This document shows, in pieces, positions 1 through 9,727 of a stretch of 64,000 nt of DNA. The notes under the pieces were generated by a model. It worked only from the letters and a program-made list of their open reading frames with translations. It did not search any database and was not told the origin of the DNA. Position 1 is the first letter of the stretch. Each line of letters opens with the position of its first letter. The position numbers and the translations under genes were made by a program. This stretch comes from Thiohalobacter thiocyanaticus (GTDB taxonomy: Bacteria; Pseudomonadota; Gammaproteobacteria; Thiohalobacterales; Thiohalobacteraceae). The stretch lies in contig NZ_QZMU01000001.1 in NCBI RefSeq assembly GCF_003932505.1, forward strand, positions 1,674,001 to 1,738,000, read 5' to 3'.

Positions 1-14
1 CGCCGTCCCCGCAT
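1..14 (-). CDS. Possible start of hemD, cut by the window edge
   Basis: An ATG lies on the minus strand at 14-12, one base after the hemC stop codon, and the frame stays open to the window edge. In many gammaproteobacteria hemD (uroporphyrinogen-III synthase) follows hemC directly. Only four codons are visible, so the call rests on position alone. Confidence 0.3.
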
Positions 15-15
15 G

Positions 16-948
16 CTAGGCGTCTTCGTAGAGCGCCTTGAGGATGGCGTCGGCGCCGCGGCCGAGCAGGTCGTCGGCCAGCACCCGGCCGAGTTCCTCG
101 CCGTCCTCGGGCCGGCCGCTGATCACCCCGTGGACGATCTCGCTGCCGTCGGGACGGCCGACCAGGCCGCGCAGCACGATCACCCCGTGCTCGATTTCGG
201 CATAGCCTCCGATCGGCACCTGGCAGCCGCCCTGCAGGGCCGCGTTCAGCGATCGCTCGGCGTTTACCCGCTGGGCGGTGCGGGCATCGCCCAGGGGCGC
301 GATCAGGGCCTGGACCTCGGGATCCTCACGCCGGCACTCAATGCCGATCGCCCCCTGGCCGATGGCCGGCAGGATCACCTGCGGTCCGATTTCACTGCGG
401 ATGCGGGCGCCGAAACCCAGGCGTTTGAGCCCGGCGCAGGCCAGGATGATGGCAGCATAGTCGCCGCGGTCGAGCTTCTCCAGCCGGGTGTTGACGTTGC
501 CGCGCAGGTCGCGGATCTGCAGATCGGGACGCAGGGCGCGCAGCTGGCTCTGGCGGCGCAGGCTGGAGGTGCCGACCACTGCCCCTTGCGGTAGCGCCTC
601 CCAGTCCGCATATTCATTGGAGACGAAGGCGTCGCGGGGATCGTCGCGGGCCAGGATCCGGGCCAGCTCCAGCCCCTCGGGCAGTTCGACCGGGACGTCC
701 TTCATGGAATGTACGGCGATATCGGCCCGTCCCTCCAGCATGGCGGTCTCCAGTTCCTTGACGAACAGGCCCTTGCCCCCGATCTTGGCCAGCGGACTGT
801 CGAGCACCCGGTCGCCCTGGGTGGTCATGGTGACCAGCTCGACCTCCAGGCCGGGGTGGTGTAGTTCCAGACCGGTCTTGACGTGTTCGGCCTGCCACAG
901 GGCGAGCGCGCTCTTGCGGGTGGCGATGCGGAGCTTGGTCAGGGACAT
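16..948 (-). CDS. hemC: Hydroxymethylbilane synthase (porphobilinogen deaminase)
   Basis: HemC polymerises four porphobilinogen molecules into hydroxymethylbilane, a cytosolic step of haem and sirohaem synthesis. The 310-residue product has the family length. It shows the N-terminal [14 protein letters not shown] segment, the GTSSLRR and LRGNVNTRL substrate-binding motifs, and Cys242 in GGCQVPIG, which carries the dipyrromethane cofactor. The ATG at 948 gives the usual start. The gene lies on the minus strand with algR and algZ further upstream, the order seen in Pseudomonas, but here a divergent thioredoxin-like gene sits between hemC and algR. Confidence 0.97.
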   Translation of the reverse strand: MSLTKLRIATRKSALALWQAEHVKTGLELHHPGLEVELVTMTTQGDRVLDSPLAKIGGKGLFVKELETAMLEGRADIAVHSMKDVPVELPEGLELARILARDDPRDAFVSNEYADWEALPQGAVVGTSSLRRQSQLRALRPDLQIRDLRGNVNTRLEKLDRGDYAAIILACAGLKRLGFGARIRSEIGPQVILPAIGQGAIGIECRREDPEVQALIAPLGDARTAQRVNAERSLNAALQGGCQVPIGGYAEIEHGVIVLRGLVGRPDGSEIVHGVISGRPEDGEELGRVLADDLLGRGADAILKALYEDA

Positions 949-1022
949 GGTTTCTCTTGGGTATCAGGATTGAATAGCTCGGGCCGGCTGAGACGCCCGC
1001 GCGCAAGCAGTGAGGATAACGA

Positions 1023-1514
1023 GTGGTGAAACAGGCTTTCAAGTTTATCACGGGCGGGGTGCTGCTGCTCTGGCTGCTGGGCCAGGCTGCGGTCGGAGCC
1101 GGGACCCGGCCGGAGGTCCAGGAGGTTCAGAGCCTGGAGCAGGCCACCCACGAGGCGGCCGAGCGCGGCCTGCCGCTGCTGCTGGCCTTCAGCAGCCGGC
1201 ACTGCACCTATTGTGACCAGGTCGAGCAGAATTTCCTGATCCCGATGCTGATCAGTGGCGATTACGAGGACCGGGTGCTGATCCGCAAGCTCAACATCGA
1301 CGCCGGGGTGATGGTGGAGGACCTGCACGGGGAAATCCGCCCGGCGCGGCGCATCGCCGATGAGTATGACGTCGACATGACCCCGACCCTGCTGTTCCTG
1401 GGTCCGGACGGGAAGGAGCTGGCTGATCGTGTGGTCGGCCTGCTGACCCCGGACTTCTACGGCGGCTATATCGACCGCGGCATCGATACGGCCAACGCGG
1501 TGCTGCAGCAGTAA
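1023..1514 (+). CDS. Thioredoxin-fold periplasmic protein
   Basis: The 163-residue product begins with a basic, hydrophobic signal peptide or anchor (about residues 5-26) followed by a thioredoxin-like domain. That domain holds a CxxC pair (HCTYC, Cys61 and Cys64) and a cis-proline loop (DMTPTLLF, near residue 120). It resembles SoxW/DsbE-like or thioredoxin_7 proteins that reduce or monitor thiols in the periplasm; the substrate is unknown. Translation probably starts at GTG 1023, since GAGG lies about 7 bases upstream. The gene is divergent from hemC and convergent with algR. Confidence 0.75.
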   Translation: MVKQAFKFITGGVLLLWLLGQAAVGAGTRPEVQEVQSLEQATHEAAERGLPLLLAFSSRHCTYCDQVEQNFLIPMLISGDYEDRVLIRKLNIDAGVMVEDLHGEIRPARRIADEYDVDMTPTLLFLGPDGKELADRVVGLLTPDFYGGYIDRGIDTANAVLQQ

Positions 1515-1545
1515 ACGCTTGAGGGCAACAACCTCTGCGTTACTC

Positions 1546-2277
1546 TCATCCCCCTTTAAGCAACCGCCGCACCTCGGGCTGCTGACGGCGGCTGACCTCC
1601 AGTCGCGCATCCACCCCGCGCAACACGGCACACAGCCGGCCCTCGGCGTCACGTTCCAACGCGCTGAGATAACGTCGCGCCACCAGGGCGTTGCGGTGGA
1701 TGCGGATGAACTGCTCGCCGAATTCCTCCTCCAGTGCCTTCAGCGCCTCCTCGATCAGGAATTCGCCCTCGCCGGTGCGCACGGTGACGTACTTGTTGTC
1801 GGCCTGGAAGTAGCGGATGTCGGTCACCGGCACCAGCTGCAGGCTGCCGCGGACCGGCACGCACAGGTGAGTGCGCTGACGCGGCCCGTCCTCGCCGGCA
1901 AGCCGCGCGGCCTGGGCCCGGTTGAGCCGGCAGGCATTGGCCAGCGCGGCCATCAGGCGCTCACTGCGGATGGGCTTGAGCAGGTAATCCACGGCGCAGG
2001 CCTCGAACGCCTCCAGGGCATGATCGCCATAGGCGGTGGTGAAGATCACCGCCGGCGGTTCACTCAGCCCGGCGAGGTGACGAGCCGCTTCCAGGCCGTC
2101 CATCTCCGGCATGCGGATGTCCAGCAGCACCACATCGGGACGGTTCGCCGCCACCTGTTCGATGGCCTCGCGCCCGGTGGCCGCCTCGCCCGTGATCTCG
2201 ATGTCGGGCACGCCGGCCAGCATGGAGATCAGCCGCTCCCGTGCCAGCGCTTCGTCGTCGACCACCAGCACCTTCAT
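1546..2277 (-). CDS. algR: LytTR-family response regulator, AlgR-like
   Basis: This 243-residue protein has an N-terminal receiver domain (VVDDE near residue 6, phospho-acceptor Asp53 in LLDIRMPEMDG, C-terminal Lys in YLLKPI). A C-terminal LytTR DNA-binding domain follows, with HLCVPVRGSLQLVPV and FIRIHRNALVA. AlgR-type regulators control alginate, twitching or virulence genes in Pseudomonas; the regulon here cannot be read from sequence. Its start overlaps the stop of the upstream kinase gene by four bases, indicating translational coupling. Position next to hemC and argH supports the AlgR assignment over other LytTR regulators. Confidence 0.88.
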   Translation of the reverse strand: MKVLVVDDEALARERLISMLAGVPDIEITGEAATGREAIEQVAANRPDVVLLDIRMPEMDGLEAARHLAGLSEPPAVIFTTAYGDHALEAFEACAVDYLLKPIRSERLMAALANACRLNRAQAARLAGEDGPRQRTHLCVPVRGSLQLVPVTDIRYFQADNKYVTVRTGEGEFLIEEALKALEEEFGEQFIRIHRNALVARRYLSALERDAEGRLCAVLRGVDARLEVSRRQQPEVRRLLKGG

Positions 2278-3335
2278 GCCGCACGCTCCAGCGGAAACAG
2301 CATGCGCACCCGGTACTGGCCATCACGCTGCTCGGTCTCCAGCCGCGCCTGCGGACCGAACACCAGCAACAGGCGCTGACGGATGTTCTCCAGCGCCATG
2401 CGGTTGCCCGCCCGCCGCGGCGAGCCCGAATCCGGCGGCAGGGGATTACGCACCTCCAGCCGCAGCCGTCCCTTGTTGTAGGTGGCCAGGATATGGATGC
2501 AGCCGCCATCACCACGCGGCTCAATTCCATGATAGACAGCGTTCTCGATCAGCGGCTGCAGGATCAGCGGCGGCACCGCCGCATCCAGGGGCAGGTTCTT
2601 CTCGGTCCACTCGACCTCCAGCCGCCGGCCCAGGCGCTGCCGTTCAATATTCAGATAGCGGCGGGCGATGGCCAGCTCCTCGCCGAGCGGAATACGCGCC
2701 TGAACATCCATCATGCCGGCACGGAACAGCTCGGCCAGGTCCTGCACCACCTCCTCGGCCAGTTCCGGCCGGCTGCGGGTCAGCGCGGCGATGGTGTTGA
2801 GGCTGTTGAACAGGAAGTGCGGCCGGATGCGCGCGGCCAGCGCCTCGATCCGGGCCTGGGCCTCGGCGGCGACCTGCATCTGCCACTGGCGGCGGACATG
2901 GAAGTAGCGCAGCAGCAGGGCTGCCACGATGGCCGCAATGGCCAGATTGCGGATGAGATAGTCGCGGTGCTGTCCGGGCGTGCCATCCAGCGTGGGCAGC
3001 AGCTGAAAGGCCAGCTCGCTCAACCCCAGCACCAGCAGCAGGATCAGTGTATAGGCCAACAGCCCGGCGCGGCGTGGCGGCAGACGCACCAGCCAGCGCC
3101 GGGTCAGGCACAGCACCGCGGTGCAGGACAGCGCCACCCATTGCACGAACAGCGAGACCAGACCCAGCTCGTTCCACCACAGTCCGCCCGGCGGCGTGCC
3201 GGCCAGGGCCAGCACGAAGGCCAGCAGCTGGGCGCTGACCACCACGGCGAACACCGCCCGGATGGCGCAGAAGTCGGGCAGAAAGCCGGCATCACCATTG
3301 GGCAACCCGGCGGCGTTGTTGGCTGGCGTTTCCAT
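2274..3335 (-). CDS. algZ: LytS/AlgZ-family sensor histidine kinase
   Basis: The 353-residue inner-membrane kinase has four predicted membrane segments in residues 25-147, then a His_kinase domain with the phospho-acceptor His173 in RPHFLFNSLN and an ATPase domain ending in MALENIRQRL. It lacks a periplasmic sensor domain, as expected for AlgZ/FimS. It should phosphorylate the LytTR regulator encoded immediately downstream, whose ORF overlaps it by four bases. The ATG at 3335 is preferred over the longer reading from 3470, because the extra 45 residues are low-complexity Arg/Ala-rich sequence and AGGGA lies just upstream of 3335. It is divergent from argH. Confidence 0.88.
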   Translation of the reverse strand: METPANNAAGLPNGDAGFLPDFCAIRAVFAVVVSAQLLAFVLALAGTPPGGLWWNELGLVSLFVQWVALSCTAVLCLTRRWLVRLPPRRAGLLAYTLILLLVLGLSELAFQLLPTLDGTPGQHRDYLIRNLAIAAIVAALLLRYFHVRRQWQMQVAAEAQARIEALAARIRPHFLFNSLNTIAALTRSRPELAEEVVQDLAELFRAGMMDVQARIPLGEELAIARRYLNIERQRLGRRLEVEWTEKNLPLDAAVPPLILQPLIENAVYHGIEPRGDGGCIHILATYNKGRLRLEVRNPLPPDSGSPRRAGNRMALENIRQRLLLVFGPQARLETEQRDGQYRVRMLFPLERAA

Positions 3336-3481
3336 TATCCCTGCGGCATCTCTCCCTGCGGCAGCGTGCTGCAGCCCGGCGATTATCCCCCGCGTCTGCT
3401 GACATGGCCAGCGGGCGCGTCTGGCCCGGCTGACCGGACGGGCGGTATACTCCCACCACGCGCAATCCAACGGAACCCGAC

Positions 3482-4876
3482 ATGGCAGACAGCGACGGCA
3501 AGAGCAAACCCTGGGGCGGACGCTTCACCGAATCCACCGACGCCTTCGTCGAGGCCTTCACCGCCTCGGTGGGCTTCGACCAGCGCCTGTACCGCCAGGA
3601 CATCGCCGGCTCCATCGCCCATGCCCGCATGCTGGCCCGGGTCGGGGTGCTCACGGCGGCCGAATGCGACGAGATCATCGCCGGCCTGGAGGATATCCGC
3701 GCCGAGATCGAGGCCGGCGGCTTCGACTGGTCGGTCGGACTCGAGGACGTGCACATGAACATCGAGGCGCGCCTCACCGAGCGTATCGGCGCCACCGGCA
3801 AGAAACTGCACACCGGGCGCTCGCGCAACGATCAGGTCGCCACCGACATGCGCCTGTATCTGCGCGAGGAGATCGACCTGATCACGGCCGAGCTTGAACG
3901 GCTGCAGGGCGGGCTGATCGACCTGGCCGAGCGCGAGGCCGACACCATCATGCCGGGCTTCACCCATCTGCAGGTGGCCATGCCGGTGACCTTCGGTCAT
4001 CACATGCTGGCCTGGTTCGAGATGCTGGAGCGCGACCGCCAGCGCCTGGCCGACTGCCGGCGGCGGGTCAACGTGATGCCGCTGGGCGCGGCGGCCATGG
4101 CCGGCACCACCTATCCCATCGACCGGCACTATACCGCCGAGCTGCTCGGCTTCGACGCCCCGGCGGAGAACTCGCTGGACGCGGTCAGCGACCGCGACTT
4201 CGCCATCGAATTCACCAGCGCCGCGGCGCTGCTGCTGATGCATCTGTCACGCTGCTCGGAGGAGCTGATCCTGTGGACCTCGGCCCAGTTCGGCTTCATC
4301 GACCTGCCCGACCGTTTCTGCACCGGCTCCTCCATCATGCCGCAGAAGAAGAACCCCGACGTGCCCGAGCTGGTGCGCGGCAAGACCGGCCGGGTCAACG
4401 GTCACCTGATCGGCCTGCTGACCCTGATGAAGGGCCAGCCGCTGGCCTACAACAAGGACAACCAGGAGGACAAGGAGCCGCTGTTCGATACCGTGGACAC
4501 GGTCAGGGGCTGCCTGCGGGTGTTCGCCGACATGATCCCGGCCATCGAGCCGAAACGCGAGCGCCTGCGTGCGGCCGCGCTGGAAGGCTTTTCCACCGCC
4601 ACCGACCTGGCCGATTACCTGGTGCGCAAGGGACTGCCGTTTCGCGACGCCCACGAGGTGGTGGGCAGGGCGGTGCGCCTCGGCCTGGAGCAGGGGCGCG
4701 ACCTGTCCCAGCTCAGCCTGGAGCAGCTGCAGCAGTTCAGCGGGATCATCGAGCAGGACGTGTTCGATGTACTCACCCTGGAAGGCTCGATCGCCAGCCG
4801 CGATCACATCGGCGGCACCGCGCCGGCCCAGGTGCGGGCCGCGGCGCAGCGGGCGCGCGAACGTCTCAGCCGTTGA
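3482..4876 (+). CDS. argH: Argininosuccinate lyase
   Basis: ArgH cleaves argininosuccinate to arginine and fumarate, the last step of arginine synthesis. The 464-residue product has the normal length. It begins with the characteristic KPWGGRF segment, contains [12 protein letters not shown] and the family signature [12 protein letters not shown] near residue 280, which includes the catalytic serine loop. The gene is divergent from algZ and its 3' end overlaps the convergent GGDEF/EAL gene by 11 bases. Confidence 0.97.
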   Translation: MADSDGKSKPWGGRFTESTDAFVEAFTASVGFDQRLYRQDIAGSIAHARMLARVGVLTAAECDEIIAGLEDIRAEIEAGGFDWSVGLEDVHMNIEARLTERIGATGKKLHTGRSRNDQVATDMRLYLREEIDLITAELERLQGGLIDLAEREADTIMPGFTHLQVAMPVTFGHHMLAWFEMLERDRQRLADCRRRVNVMPLGAAAMAGTTYPIDRHYTAELLGFDAPAENSLDAVSDRDFAIEFTSAAALLLMHLSRCSEELILWTSAQFGFIDLPDRFCTGSSIMPQKKNPDVPELVRGKTGRVNGHLIGLLTLMKGQPLAYNKDNQEDKEPLFDTVDTVRGCLRVFADMIPAIEPKRERLRAAALEGFSTATDLADYLVRKGLPFRDAHEVVGRAVRLGLEQGRDLSQLSLEQLQQFSGIIEQDVFDVLTLEGSIASRDHIGGTAPAQVRAAAQRARERLSR

Positions 4877-7625
4877 CCACCTGACCGCCGCCCGGATTCA
4901 GGCGCCGGGCGAACCCGTGCAGGCCGGCTTCGGTGATGGCGGCCTCGGGCCGGCCGATGTGGTAGCCCTGCACATAATCCACCCCCAGGCGCTGCAGCAG
5001 GCGGAAGGCGGCCTCGCTTTCCACGAACTCGGCAATGGTGCGGATACCCATGCCGCGGGCCACGTCCACCAGCGCCTTGACGAACAGCTGGTCCTCCCGG
5101 TTGCTGGCGATATCGCGGATGAAGCTGCCGTCGATCTTGAGCATGTCCACATGCAGGTGCTTGAGATAGGAAAATGAGGAGAAGCCCACGCCGAAATCGT
5201 CCAGCGCGATGCGGCAGCCCAGCTGACGGATCCGGCTGAGGAACTCGGCGGCCAGCGCCATGTTCTCGCAGGCCGCGGTTTCGGTCAGCTCGAACGTGAT
5301 GCGGGCCGGATCCAGCCCGGTCTCATCCAGACAGCCCTCGATCAGGCTGAGCATTTCGGCTTCGCCCACCGACAGTCCGGACAGGTTGATGGAAAAGCCC
5401 ACCTGGCCCAGGGCATCGGGCAGGGTGGCGATATGATAGATGGCCTTGCGCACGATCTCGCGGTCCACCCGGCCGATCAGGCCGAACTGCTCGGCCGCCG
5501 GGATGAAGGCACTGGGCGGATGCAGCTGCCCGCCGTCGTCGCGCATGCGCACCAGGGTCTCGAAGTGGTGTACCTCGCCGTTGAGCACGCTGGCGATGGG
5601 CTGGAAGTGCAGCTCGAAGCGGTCCTCCTCCAGGCCCCTGAGCACCCGGTTGCGCGAGGCCAGCAGCCCGCCGATGTGCTCGCGCGACATGCTGGTCGCG
5701 TCGAAGATCTCGAACCGGTTGCGGCCGGCGTCCTTGGCGGCGTACATGGCGCTGTCGGCCTTGGCGATCAGCTCCACCGGATCGGTGCCCTGGTCGGGGA
5801 AGCCGACCAGGCCGATGCTGGCCGAGACATTGATGGGCACGCCCGCCTTGGTGCGTACCGGCCGGCACTCGGCGATGGCATCCAGGATCCGCTGAGCCTG
5901 CGTGCGCGCCTCTTCCAGGCTGAGGTCAGGCAGGGTCAGGGCAAACTCGTCCCCGCTGATGCGCCCGATGATGTCCTCCGCGCGCGCCAGCCGCTCCAGC
6001 ACCCCTGCCACCTGCACGATCATCTCGTCGCCCACGGCATAGCCGGCGGCATCGTTGAGCAGCTTGAGGTGATCCAGATCCACCAGCATCAGCACGCCCT
6101 GACGGGTATGGGCCTGGGCCCGGCGGATCTCGTGCGCCAGGTCAACCAGAAAACGCCGGCGGTTGGCCAGCCCGGTGAGCTGGTCCTGGTTGGACAGGAG
6201 CGCGACCCGCTCCTCGTTGATACGCTGCTTGGAAATGTCGCTGGCGGTGCCGCGGAAGCCGGCGAAGCGATCCTGCTCGCGTACCGGGATGCCGCTGATG
6301 CGCAGGTCCCGGCTGGTGGCATCATGCAGGCAGACGCGGAGGGTCAGGTCCTTGAACGGAAAACCGCGATCGCGCTGCGGCCGCAGGCGCGCGGTCAGCG
6401 CTTCCAGATCGTCCTCGGGAAACACCTCCTGCCAGGTCCGGCCCAGGCACTGCTGGCCGTCCATGCCCAGCGAGGTCTTGAACCCGGGCGAGAGATAGCT
6501 GAAGCGGCCCTCGGCGTCGGTCTCCCACAGCCAGTCGGAGGAACTTTCGGCGAAGTCATGGAAGCGGCGGCGGTTGTGTTCCAGCGCCTCGTTGGAGCGG
6601 CGCAGGTCATCGAGCATGCGGTTGAAGGATTCGGCCAGCTCGCCCAGTTCGTCGTCGCGGACCAGTTCCACCTTCCACGACAGATCGCCGGCGGCGATCT
6701 TCCTGGTTGCCGCCGCCAGCAGGCTGAGCGGGCGGGTGAGGGTGCGCCGGCTGATGACCATGCCCAGCACCGCCGCCACCACCAGCACGGCGCCGGAAAC
6801 CAGCAGTCCCTGCAGGGCAAAGCTGCGGTAGGGCACCCAGTAGCTGTCGCTGGCATGCGCCAGCAGCAGCCTGGCCACCGGGGTCCTGCCGTCGCCGGCC
6901 AGCACCGGATAAACCCGTCCGAGATAGCCGGCGCCGTCCAGACTGAATTCGACCCGGCCCGGTTCCAGCCCCTGCAGCTGCGCCAGGCGGGCCGGCAGGG
7001 TGGCACCAACCAGGGCCTGATCGTCATAGAGCGCGACCTGAGTGCGCAGCAACGGCTGATGGCGCTCGAGCGCCGCCTGGTCGATCTCCTGGCCGAGCAC
7101 CATCACACCGATCACACCCCCGCCGGGATTGACCACGGGAATGGCGACCAGTCGCAGGAAGGTCTCGAAGATCATGGCATTGCCATAGGCTACCCGGGCG
7201 CCCTGGCTGACCTGGCGCACCAGGGTCTGGATGGCATCCGAGGCCAGCACCCGCGGTGAAACCAGGTGAGGCTTGCTGGCCTCGGCCAGCGTCCGGCCCG
7301 GGTCGTTTTCCAGACTCAGCGCCAGCAGGTCCAGACCCGGGCGCGGAAAACTCTCCTCCAGCGTGCTGCGTACCGTCGGCGGGTGCGCGGTCAGCAGCGC
7401 GGCCAACAGGCCCGGCTCCTGACCGATGGTACGCGCCGTGCTCACCAGCTGGGCGAAGGCCTCGCGCTGGGCCTGCACATAGACCTCGTGGGCATGCTGG
7501 ATGTCGCTGCTGATCTGGCGATTGACGTGGCCTGTCACCAGCAGATAGCCGGCGCCGGTCACACCGACCAGCACCAGCAGCATCATGCCGACGACCAGGA
7601 GACTGTTTTTCTGTCCGATACGCAT
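4866..7625 (-). CDS. Membrane sensor with HAMP, PAS, GGDEF and EAL domains
   Basis: This 919-residue protein probably makes or degrades cyclic di-GMP. An N-terminal membrane segment (about residues 8-30), a long periplasmic sensor region and a second segment (about 275-295) lead into a HAMP linker. A PAS domain (near 360-470, [20 protein letters not shown]), a GGDEF domain and a C-terminal EAL domain follow. The GGDEF site reads SGDEF and has an RxxD inhibitory site (RAED) five residues before it. The EAL site reads ETL, keeping the glutamate, and [19 protein letters not shown] and the final QGYHIGRP are present, so phosphodiesterase activity is plausible. The downstream edge overlaps argH. 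The cupredoxin-like gene lies 7 bases upstream on the same strand. Confidence 0.9.
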   Translation of the reverse strand: MRIGQKNSLLVVGMMLLVLVGVTGAGYLLVTGHVNRQISSDIQHAHEVYVQAQREAFAQLVSTARTIGQEPGLLAALLTAHPPTVRSTLEESFPRPGLDLLALSLENDPGRTLAEASKPHLVSPRVLASDAIQTLVRQVSQGARVAYGNAMIFETFLRLVAIPVVNPGGGVIGVMVLGQEIDQAALERHQPLLRTQVALYDDQALVGATLPARLAQLQGLEPGRVEFSLDGAGYLGRVYPVLAGDGRTPVARLLLAHASDSYWVPYRSFALQGLLVSGAVLVVAAVLGMVISRRTLTRPLSLLAAATRKIAAGDLSWKVELVRDDELGELAESFNRMLDDLRRSNEALEHNRRRFHDFAESSSDWLWETDAEGRFSYLSPGFKTSLGMDGQQCLGRTWQEVFPEDDLEALTARLRPQRDRGFPFKDLTLRVCLHDATSRDLRISGIPVREQDRFAGFRGTASDISKQRINEERVALLSNQDQLTGLANRRRFLVDLAHEIRRAQAHTRQGVLMLVDLDHLKLLNDAAGYAVGDEMIVQVAGVLERLARAEDIIGRISGDEFALTLPDLSLEEARTQAQRILDAIAECRPVRTKAGVPINVSASIGLVGFPDQGTDPVELIAKADSAMYAAKDAGRNRFEIFDATSMSREHIGGLLASRNRVLRGLEEDRFELHFQPIASVLNGEVHHFETLVRMRDDGGQLHPPSAFIPAAEQFGLIGRVDREIVRKAIYHIATLPDALGQVGFSINLSGLSVGEAEMLSLIEGCLDETGLDPARITFELTETAACENMALAAEFLSRIRQLGCRIALDDFGVGFSSFSYLKHLHVDMLKIDGSFIRDIASNREDQLFVKALVDVARGMGIRTIAEFVESEAAFRLLQRLGVDYVQGYHIGRPEAAITEAGLHGFARRLNPGGGQVVNG

Positions 7626-7632
7626 CCCTGTC

Positions 7633-8361
7633 TCACTTCACCGGCGCGGCCGGATACAACTGTTCGACGGTCGCCGCTGCACCCTCAGCGCCCGGCTCGG
7701 GCTGCACTCCGCCGTGGACCGGCAGACGCAGGCTCAACGGCGGCGGCGCGATCATGGCGATGGTGTCCAGCTCCAGGGTCTCGGCACCGATACCGGCTAC
7801 CCGCAACCGCCAGCGTCCGGCCTTAAGGTCGCGGAACTCGAAGCGCTCACCGGGATTGACGATGGCCAGCCGCGGGGCGTCGACCACATCGATACGGGCA
7901 TAGCTGCGCCGGTGCAGGCGGCAGAACAGGTGGCGGGTGCCTGCTGCGGTGAAACGGATGCTCTGCTCACCGGCACGGCCGCCCGGGCGCAGGCGCACAT
8001 CGACCTCGCTGTGCGCACCCGGCACCAGGGCGAAGAGCTGATGTTCGACGGGATCGAGATTGACCAGCCGGATCGGCTCGCCGGGGCGGACCTGCAGAAA
8101 ATCGGGCCGGATGCGGTCGGCGTCGATGCGCAACTCATGCTCGATTCCGGAGGGTGCTTCCACCGCCAGACCCGGCGCGTCCGGCCACAGGGCCAGCCCG
8201 ATGCGCCGATCCGCGCCGGCACGGCCGGCAAACAGCCCGCTGTGCTGCAGCGTCACCACGCCGCGGACCTCGGCCGCCGGCAGCCCGGCCGGCAACGCCA
8301 GCAGCAGCGGCAGCAACAGCCGGAGGCAATGATTCCCTGCGGACACGATCCCTGTTTTCAT
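7633..8361 (-). CDS. Secreted cupredoxin-like protein (methylamine utilisation-type)
   Basis: The 242-residue product has a signal peptide ending near PAGLPAAE. A beta-rich domain follows, with HQLFAL, HSEVDV and TRHLFCRLHRRSYARI; the His/Cys pattern resembles the copper site of plastocyanin-like proteins. Proteins of this type are often named methylamine utilisation proteins without proof of that role. The stop codon is 7 bases from the start of the GGDEF/EAL sensor gene, so the two are probably co-transcribed; the periplasmic protein might feed a signal to the sensor, which is inference. Copper binding is not certain because a complete ligand set is not obvious. Confidence 0.65.
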   Translation of the reverse strand: MKTGIVSAGNHCLRLLLPLLLALPAGLPAAEVRGVVTLQHSGLFAGRAGADRRIGLALWPDAPGLAVEAPSGIEHELRIDADRIRPDFLQVRPGEPIRLVNLDPVEHQLFALVPGAHSEVDVRLRPGGRAGEQSIRFTAAGTRHLFCRLHRRSYARIDVVDAPRLAIVNPGERFEFRDLKAGRWRLRVAGIGAETLELDTIAMIAPPPLSLRLPVHGGVQPEPGAEGAAATVEQLYPAAPVK

Positions 8362-8448
8362 GTAGATTTCGGACCAGCGTTGGTTCTACATCTGTAGATA
8401 ACGGCACCCCGCCGTCCGGCTGAAGCCTGTGACGGGCTGGAGGAGAGC

Positions 8449-8814
8449 ATGAACACGCCTGACAGCGACCGCCTGGAACAGCTCAACCGCCGCCTGGCCG
8501 CCTTCGCCCGGGCCCGCGACTGGGAGGAGTTCCACTCGCCCAAGAATCTGTCCATGGCCCTGATCGCCGAAGCGGCCGAACTGGTGGAACACTTCCAGTG
8601 GCTGACCCAGGCCGAAAGCGCGGCCCTGCCCGCGGACAAGCGCGAGGCCGTGCGCCTGGAACTGGCCGATATCCTGATCTATCTCGTCCGCCTGGGTGAG
8701 CGACTCGACATCGACCTGATCCAGGCCGCCCATGACAAGATGGACCTGAACGAGAAAAGATTCCCGGTCGAGAAGGTCCGCGGCCTGGCCCGGCGCGCCA
8801 GCGAGTACGACTGA
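8449..8814 (+). CDS. MazG-like nucleotide pyrophosphohydrolase
   Basis: A 121-residue single-domain protein of the RS21-C6/dCTPase group within the MazG superfamily. Its four-helix core shows EEFHSPKNLSMALIAEAAEL, which carries the ExxE metal-binding motif, and later RLELADILIYLVRLGERL, which carries the E/ExxD half. Such enzymes hydrolyse non-canonical or excess dNTPs to the monophosphate. GAGGAGAG immediately upstream is a strong ribosome binding site for the ATG at 8449. The gene is divergent from the cupredoxin-like gene. Confidence 0.85.
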   Translation: MNTPDSDRLEQLNRRLAAFARARDWEEFHSPKNLSMALIAEAAELVEHFQWLTQAESAALPADKREAVRLELADILIYLVRLGERLDIDLIQAAHDKMDLNEKRFPVEKVRGLARRASEYD

Positions 8815-8920
8815 CGCCTCACTCCTAAAGCAAAACACCCCTAGGTCGCTAAATCTCAAGACATTCCGGGATGTGCGGATGTCAATTTTCCGACACTTAT
8901 AACCAGGGAGACACCCGGCC

Positions 8921-9670
8921 ATGTGGGACAGGCTCACCCCCTCGCAGCTCGGCGAGCTGCTCGACACCAGTCACGACGCCCTGCTGGTACTGGACAGCGA
9001 CGGACAGCCACGCGCCGCCAACGCGGCCCTGCTGCGGCTGCTCGATACCGGCCTCGATGGCCTCGGTCCGGATCACCCGCTGCTGGCCGCGAACGCGGAC
9101 AGCCTCAGCTACACCGGCCCCCGCGGCGAGCGGCTGGAACTGCAGGTCCGGTACCTGCCGCTGACCGACGGCAGCCGGGCCCTGTGGTTCCGCGATCACA
9201 GCGAACAGCAGCGCCTGGAGCGGGAGCTGGCCGAACAGTCCCTGACCGACCCGGTGACCGGTCTGCTCAACCACCGGGGCCTGGGTGTGGCCCTCGAACC
9301 CCAGGTCTCGCGCTGCCGGCGCTACGACAGTCCGCTGTCGCTGGTGCTGCTGGAGCTGCACGGCGAGGTGGACAACCAGGCACGGATCCGGGTCAGCCGC
9401 ATCCTCAAGGATCAGCTGCGCTGGGCCGACATGATCGGGTGCAGCGAGGATCAGCGCTTCATTCTCGCCCTGCCGGAGACGCGGCAGGCGGATGCCGAAC
9501 AGTTGATCGCCAAGCTGCACGAGCGCCTGGCAGCGGAATTCGCCGACGCTGGTGTAGACGCCGCCTTCGGGCTGGCGGAATGGCGCAAGGCGGACAACAC
9601 CCAGACCCTGATCAACCGCGCCGCCCAGACCCTTGACCCGGCCGCCGGCACGCGTACCGCCGCCGGCTGA
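8921..9670 (+). CDS. PAS-GGDEF protein with a degenerate active site
   Basis: The 249-residue soluble product has an N-terminal PAS-like domain (LLDTSHDALLVLDSDGQPRAAN) and a GGDEF-fold domain that starts with LTDPVTGLLNHRG. The signature position reads CSEDQ instead of GGDEF and several nucleotide contacts are missing, so it is unlikely to make cyclic di-GMP. It may act as a binding or regulatory protein. It lies 57 bases upstream of the adenylate cyclase gene and on the same strand, so the two could share a transcript. Confidence 0.75.
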   Translation: MWDRLTPSQLGELLDTSHDALLVLDSDGQPRAANAALLRLLDTGLDGLGPDHPLLAANADSLSYTGPRGERLELQVRYLPLTDGSRALWFRDHSEQQRLERELAEQSLTDPVTGLLNHRGLGVALEPQVSRCRRYDSPLSLVLLELHGEVDNQARIRVSRILKDQLRWADMIGCSEDQRFILALPETRQADAEQLIAKLHERLAAEFADAGVDAAFGLAEWRKADNTQTLINRAAQTLDPAAGTRTAAG

Positions 9671-9727
9671 CACCTTCAGGGCCTGTAGACAGGCCCTGGC
9701 TCACAACAGGGAGCCGCCACCGACAGC

